From Rudanella lutea DSM 19387 (GTDB lineage: Bacteria; Bacteroidota; Bacteroidia; Cytophagales; Spirosomataceae), in NCBI RefSeq assembly GCF_000383955.1, contig NZ_KB913013.1:2338694-2402693 (forward strand): a stretch of 64,000 bases of DNA, given 5' to 3'. Each line of letters begins with the position of its first letter. Within the stretch, counting starts at the first letter, position 1. Shown piece after piece: positions 60,281 through 64,000 of the stretch. The position numbers were made by a program, and so were the translations under genes. The notes below the pieces were generated by a model, which was not told the DNA's origin, did not search any database, and saw only the letters and a program-made list of their open reading frames with translations.

Positions 60281-61546
60281 TTATCGTACCTGCCCGTCGC
60301 CTACCACTACCCATTTTTCGGTGACTAATTTTTCGAGGGCAAAGGGGCCCCTCGCGTGTAATTTCTGGGTTGAAATACCGATTTCGGCCCCGAGCCCAAA
60401 CACGCCCCCATCGGTAAACCGGGTCGATGCGTTGGCGTAAACAGCCGCGGCATCCACCTCATTCAGAAACCGATTGATGGCCATCTGATCGGTGGCAACA
60501 ATAGCCTCAGAATGGCGCGACGAGTACAGCTGAATATGGGCCAGGGCCTCATCCTCGTCGGCCACTACCCGCACCGCGCATTTGTAATCCAGAAACTCCC
60601 GGCCAAAGTCGGCCGGCTGTGCCCGTTGCAAATACGGGTAACCGGCTCGTTCCAGAATACCATAGGCCGTTTCGTCGGCAAAAACTTCGACGTTGTATTC
60701 GGTAAAACCCGGTTTGAGCATGGGCAAAAAGGCCTCCGCTACGGCGGCATCGACCACAATACAATCGAGCGAGTTACACACCGACGGCCGCGTTACTTTG
60801 GCATTGACCACAATAGCCGTGGCCTTGGCCAGATCGGCTGTTTTGTGCACGTACGTATGGCACACCCCCGCCCCGGTTTCGATAGTGGGCACCAGCGAGT
60901 GCTTGCGCACAAACTGAATAAGCGACTCCGAACCACGGGGAATAATAATATCGACGTATCGGGTGGCCGTCAGCAACTCATTCACCACCGCCCCACGTTG
61001 CCCTTCGCCATCGAGCGGCAACAAAGTCACAGCCGCCCTGGGAATGTCAAATGCTTCCAATGCCTGTTCAATCAGGCCAACAAGCACCCGGTTTGAGAAA
61101 TCAGCCTCTTTACCCCCTTTCAATACACAGGCATTTCCTGAGCGCAGGCACAGGGCCGCCACATCGACCGTTACGTTGGGCCGCGACTCATAAATAGCAC
61201 CCACTACGCCCAGCGGCACCGCCAGCTTACGCAGTTGCAAGCCCTTCTCGATGGTTCGGTCGAGCAACACCTGCCCCGATGGATCGGGCAAGTTGGCCAC
61301 TTCATTGAGGCTCCGGGCCAAATCGGCTACGCGGGCTTCGGTCAGTTTAAGCCGGTCTTTTTTAGGGTCATCGTCCGGAATACGAGCCAGATCGAGCGCA
61401 TTCTGAGCCAGAATAGAGTCGGTATTTGCCAGTAGTAAATCGGCCAGATACGACAACAAAGCCGATTTCTGTTCGTCGGACAACTGACGAACGGCCGAAG
61501 CAGCTTGCTTTGCCTGCTGCAAAAGGGGCGTAATTGTGTTGGTCAT
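60281..61546 (-). CDS. proA: glutamate-5-semialdehyde dehydrogenase (gamma-glutamyl phosphate reductase)
   Basis: ProA reduces gamma-glutamyl phosphate with NADPH to glutamate 5-semialdehyde, the second step of proline synthesis. The 421-aa product is a full aldehyde-dehydrogenase-fold enzyme with IYESRPNVTVDVAALCLRSGNA, CVLKGGKEA, IIPRGSESLIQFV, the catalytic cysteine Cys257 in TRPSVCNSLDC, and FGLGAEIGISTQKLHARGPF towards the end. proB is not adjacent. The gene is convergent with the type IX-secreted protein (16-bp gap) and lies 43 bp downstream of the histidine kinase gene on the same strand. Confidence 0.96.
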   Translation of the reverse strand: MTNTITPLLQQAKQAASAVRQLSDEQKSALLSYLADLLLANTDSILAQNALDLARIPDDDPKKDRLKLTEARVADLARSLNEVANLPDPSGQVLLDRTIEKGLQLRKLAVPLGVVGAIYESRPNVTVDVAALCLRSGNACVLKGGKEADFSNRVLVGLIEQALEAFDIPRAAVTLLPLDGEGQRGAVVNELLTATRYVDIIIPRGSESLIQFVRKHSLVPTIETGAGVCHTYVHKTADLAKATAIVVNAKVTRPSVCNSLDCIVVDAAVAEAFLPMLKPGFTEYNVEVFADETAYGILERAGYPYLQRAQPADFGREFLDYKCAVRVVADEDEALAHIQLYSSRHSEAIVATDQMAINRFLNEVDAAAVYANASTRFTDGGVFGLGAEIGISTQKLHARGPFALEKLVTEKWVVVGDGQVR

Positions 61547-61589
61547 CGGTGAGCTCGAAAAAGCCGTCGCCTATGAAACTGCGCGCGTG

Positions 61590-62987
61590 TTATTCGGCGG
61601 TTTCTTCTAAAAGAGGCTGAATAGCCGGAGTTGGTTCCCGCAATGGAAAAGTTACCGTGATGGTCGTTCCTACCGATTCGACCGAAGCAACCTGTATATT
61701 TCCTTTGTGCAGATTAATGATGCGCCGGGTCAGGGCCAGGCCAATACCATGTCCTTTTACGGTCATAATGTTGTCGGCGCGGTAAAAGGGCTCGAAAATA
61801 TGGGGCAAATCAGCGGCCGGAATCCCCAATCCTTCATCTACAAAGCTAACCTGCACCTGATCGGGCGTAAAGAGCAGGCTTACCGTTACGGCATGGTCAG
61901 ACGAATACTTGCAGCCGTTCTCCATCAGGTTCTGGAAGGCCGTGGTGAGCAAATGGCTCTCACCGAGCAGAATCAGGTCTTCTTCCTGCTCGGGCATATT
62001 CTCAAAATCAATCTCGATCAGATAATCGGGCTGTTTCAGCAACAGGGCGCTACGAGCCTGCCACAGCAACTCATCGACCCGCACGGGCTGATAGTTCAGC
62101 GTGACCGAGTCGGAGTTGGCACGCACCAGTTCGAGCAGGCCGTTTACCAGCCCCATCATGTTTTTAACCGAGTCGAGCAATTCGCTTAATGAGGCTTCGT
62201 ATTCAACCGTTGACCGCTGTTGCATAAGCGCCACGTCGATCTGACTCATCATAACCGCCAGGGGGGTACGTAGCTCGTGCGAGGCATGCGACACAAAACT
62301 TTTCTGGGTCACAAAGGCCTCTTCGAGCCGTTGTAGCATCTCATTAAACGTGAGTGCCAGCTGCGCCAGCTCATCGCGTTGGCGGCCTACCCGCAGCCGC
62401 CGGTGAATATTCGTTCCCGAAATAGCCTTGGCCTGCTCAATCAGTTCGGATACAGGCCGGAGGGCATCGCTGGAAAAAAGCCAGCCCGCAACGGCAACAA
62501 CCATCAAACTAAACAGCCAGCCGAAAAACAGAATTTCGCGGAGCCGGTCAAGCTTGCTGAAGCCAAACCGGTCGTACCCTGAGGCTACCATGACGTAATC
62601 CTGCTTGTGCGTCGGCGAGTAGTAATGCATCACTACGGCTTCCAGGGTATCAACCCGAATCCGAATTGAGCCTCCTTTACGAGCCTGCCGACGCACCTCC
62701 GGCGTAATCTCAAACACGGGGTTTGTCTGGTTACTCCGGTAAACTTCCTTATCCTGATTATTGTACACAGACACCTGCTCTGCGACCATGGTAGTCAGGT
62801 CATCTTTAGAGGTCTGCCCCACGTCGTCCAGCAGCCGGGCGGCCGTCATGGCTTTATCCTCCAGACGTTGTTGAAACTCGTTTTCGCGAAATTGATTGTA
62901 CAAATAGTAAATCGACAGCGAAAACAGCAGCATGATGGAAGCCACCAGCAACGTAAACAACAGCGTCAGACGGGTGCGGATGTTCAT
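61590..62987 (-). CDS. HAMP-domain sensor histidine kinase
   Basis: The 465-aa inner-membrane kinase has two helices (about residues 9-30 and 152-174) around a periplasmic sensor of about 120 residues, a HAMP linker, a HisKA domain with phospho-acceptor His237 in SHASHELRTPL, and a HATPase_c with the N-box TAFQNLMENGCKYS, then VDEGLGIPAADLPHIFEPFYR and KGHGIGLALTRRI. It overlaps the response-regulator gene by 4 nt and is its partner. The sensor domain gives no clue to the signal; CusS/heavy-metal-type kinases have this layout. Confidence 0.95.
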   Translation of the reverse strand: MNIRTRLTLLFTLLVASIMLLFSLSIYYLYNQFRENEFQQRLEDKAMTAARLLDDVGQTSKDDLTTMVAEQVSVYNNQDKEVYRSNQTNPVFEITPEVRRQARKGGSIRIRVDTLEAVVMHYYSPTHKQDYVMVASGYDRFGFSKLDRLREILFFGWLFSLMVVAVAGWLFSSDALRPVSELIEQAKAISGTNIHRRLRVGRQRDELAQLALTFNEMLQRLEEAFVTQKSFVSHASHELRTPLAVMMSQIDVALMQQRSTVEYEASLSELLDSVKNMMGLVNGLLELVRANSDSVTLNYQPVRVDELLWQARSALLLKQPDYLIEIDFENMPEQEEDLILLGESHLLTTAFQNLMENGCKYSSDHAVTVSLLFTPDQVQVSFVDEGLGIPAADLPHIFEPFYRADNIMTVKGHGIGLALTRRIINLHKGNIQVASVESVGTTITVTFPLREPTPAIQPLLEETAE

Positions 62988-63661
62988 TCCTCTTTCAGCA
63001 TGTAGCCCATCCCGATCACCGTATGGATCAGTTTGGGCGCGAACTCTTTATCTACTTTTTTACGAAGGAAATTGACATACACATCAATCACATTGGTGCC
63101 GGTATCGAAATGAATATCCCACACTTTTTCGGCAATGTCGACCCTTGACACCACCCGTCCCCGGTTGCGCATCAGGTATTCCAGCAAGCCAAACTCCTTG
63201 GCGGTCAGCTCAATGCGCTTTCCCTGCCGGCGAGCCACCTTCTCGTTCAGATCGAGTTCCAGATCGGCCACCTTCAGTACGTTGGGCTGCGGGCCGGTAT
63301 CGTGGCCTCGTTTGTACAAGGCTTTCAACCGCGCCATCAGCTCCCGAAACTCAAACGGCTTCACCAGGTAATCGTCGGCCCCCGATTCAAAGCCCGTGAG
63401 CTTATCATCGACCGACCCCATGGCTGTCAGCATGAGTACGGGCGTTTTGATGTCTTCCTGCCGAATGGACTGTACCACATCAAACCCATTCATTTTAGGC
63501 AGGTTCACATCCATAATGATCACGTCGTACGCATTACTCAGCGCCATCGTCCGACCGATTTGACCGTCGTATGCCATTTCGACTTCACACTGCTGCTCTT
63601 CTAATCCTTTCTTGACGAATGAGGCCAATTTTGGCTCGTCTTCTACTACAAGTACCTTCAT
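62984..63661 (-). CDS. OmpR-family response regulator
   Basis: The 225-aa regulator has a receiver domain with the acidic pair in VVEDEPKL, phospho-acceptor Asp51 (VIIMDVNLPKMNG), Thr in LMLTAMG and Lys in VKPFEF. Its C-terminal winged helix has TAKEFGLLEYLMRNRGRVVSR and NVIDVYVNFLRKKVD, followed by IHTVIGMGYML. It resembles the CusR/CopR-type group of copper or envelope stress regulators, but the target genes are unknown. It is the first gene of a minus-strand operon with the histidine kinase. Confidence 0.95.
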   Translation of the reverse strand: MKVLVVEDEPKLASFVKKGLEEQQCEVEMAYDGQIGRTMALSNAYDVIIMDVNLPKMNGFDVVQSIRQEDIKTPVLMLTAMGSVDDKLTGFESGADDYLVKPFEFRELMARLKALYKRGHDTGPQPNVLKVADLELDLNEKVARRQGKRIELTAKEFGLLEYLMRNRGRVVSRVDIAEKVWDIHFDTGTNVIDVYVNFLRKKVDKEFAPKLIHTVIGMGYMLKEE

Positions 63662-63773
63662 AAACGAAACTTACGGGTCAATTGGGCTTTTTACAAGAAA
63701 CGTCCTAACTACTTATTTACCGCTTCGTTTCGAGATACGAATTATTCGCCATATTTCCGCAACAGGCAACAAA

Positions 63774-63943
63774 AAAACCGTTGAAGAGTCTCCAACGGTT
63801 TTCCGCTTCTATCCACACCATTTCAAGGCTATCGCGCTAACGCGAGTAAACCTTGATGTTCAACCTTCCCTTTGTAAAGGATCTTTATGCTTACAGCAAA
63901 TACTTATGTTCGAAACCGACTTCGTTGTTCTGTCTGGTTTGGT
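63774..63943 (-). ncRNA. candidate structured small RNA (hypothetical)
   Basis: A minus-strand unit of about 170 nt is suggested. A -7-like CATCTTTG lies at 63948-63955, with an AT-rich TTTA-containing -33 region beyond it. A terminator (AAAACCGTTG/CAACGGTTTT, 63774-63783 and 63793-63802) is followed on the minus strand by TTTTTTTG. Between them are several stable hairpins, including CCTTTACAAAGG and a CAAGG...CGCGTTAGCGCG...CCTTG stem. No open frame of note is seen. It could be the end of an unseen gene or a 5' leader instead; the evidence is structural only. Confidence 0.4.
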
Positions 63944-64000
63944 GATACAAAGATGACAGAGCCGGATTAAACAGGTGTTAAGCAGGCGTTAAAATTCATT

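Noticed and set aside
1-64000. tRNA, rRNA, prophage, transposase or toxin-antitoxin genes anywhere in the window.
   Set aside because: No cloverleaf-like T-loop/acceptor combination, rRNA core sequence, integrase, transposase or short paired toxin-antitoxin frames were recognised on either strand.

Overview
This is a chromosomal window from a Bacteroidetes bacterium, most likely order Cytophagales and close to Spirosoma, Rudanella or Fibrella. The lineage call is an inference. It rests on two type IX-secreted proteins with the gliding-associated C-terminal domain, a TonB-dependent receptor with a carboxypeptidase-like N-domain, a RemB/Wzi-like barrel, a BatA-domain protein, a DUF4296 lipoprotein, TAnnTTTG-type -7 elements, few Shine-Dalgarno sites, and moderately high GC (judged by eye). 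The window has no rRNA, tRNA, transposase, phage gene or CRISPR array. It is mostly housekeeping and cell-envelope genes.

Layout. 1-5.0 kb: the 5' end of tyrS, queA with an overlapping membrane protein, a cobalamin adenosyltransferase, and a BatA-domain membrane protein. 5.2-11.8 kb: a minus-strand pair, a DUF58 protein followed by a thioester alpha-2-macroglobulin lipoprotein. 11.9-15.9 kb: a DUF4296 lipoprotein with hemG, a large palindrome, then htpG. 15.9-18.3 kb: an intradiol dioxygenase-like lipoprotein with a pirin-like protein, and an HpcH/HpaI aldolase. 18.4-23.4 kb: three secreted proteins, namely a 3-keto-disaccharide hydrolase domain, a cupredoxin/propeller/HEAT fusion, and a seven-repeat FG-GAP protein. 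Together they look like a periplasmic carbohydrate module. 23.5-31.8 kb: gmhA, a Wzi/RemB-like barrel, upp, a type IX-secreted protein, and a TonB-dependent receptor with an odd Ala/Gln/Val-rich insert. 32.0-37.3 kb: manC, thiL, a lipoprotein, a cytochrome b5-like protein, an N-acetylglucosamine kinase-like protein and a PaaE-type reductase. 37.4-41.8 kb: a BlaI repressor and M56 metalloprotease pair, whose promoter carries two perfect dyads, divergent from an M3 oligoendopeptidase. 41.9-48.6 kb: a surface polysaccharide or glycolipid cluster (SDR epimerase, GT-C-like enzyme, five-bladed propeller glycosidase-like protein, two GT2 enzymes), interrupted by a MITE-like element. 48.6-57.8 kb: a small membrane protein, a YheT-type hydrolase, an S9 peptidase, a GH43-like protein, a secreted propeller and a gluconokinase. 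57.9-63.7 kb: a second type IX-secreted protein, proA, and a histidine kinase/response regulator operon. A structured, terminator-ended minus-strand transcript is predicted at the right edge.

Convergent gene pairs are separated by long bidirectional hairpin terminators, several with perfect stems of 20 bp or more. Intergenic regions carry families of short palindromic repeats. The most interesting items are the BlaI-type promoter architecture with a coiled-coil M56 sensor, the cupredoxin-dehydrogenase fusion, the candidate small RNA, and the MITE-like element in the polysaccharide cluster. I found no convincing wholly new multi-gene system.
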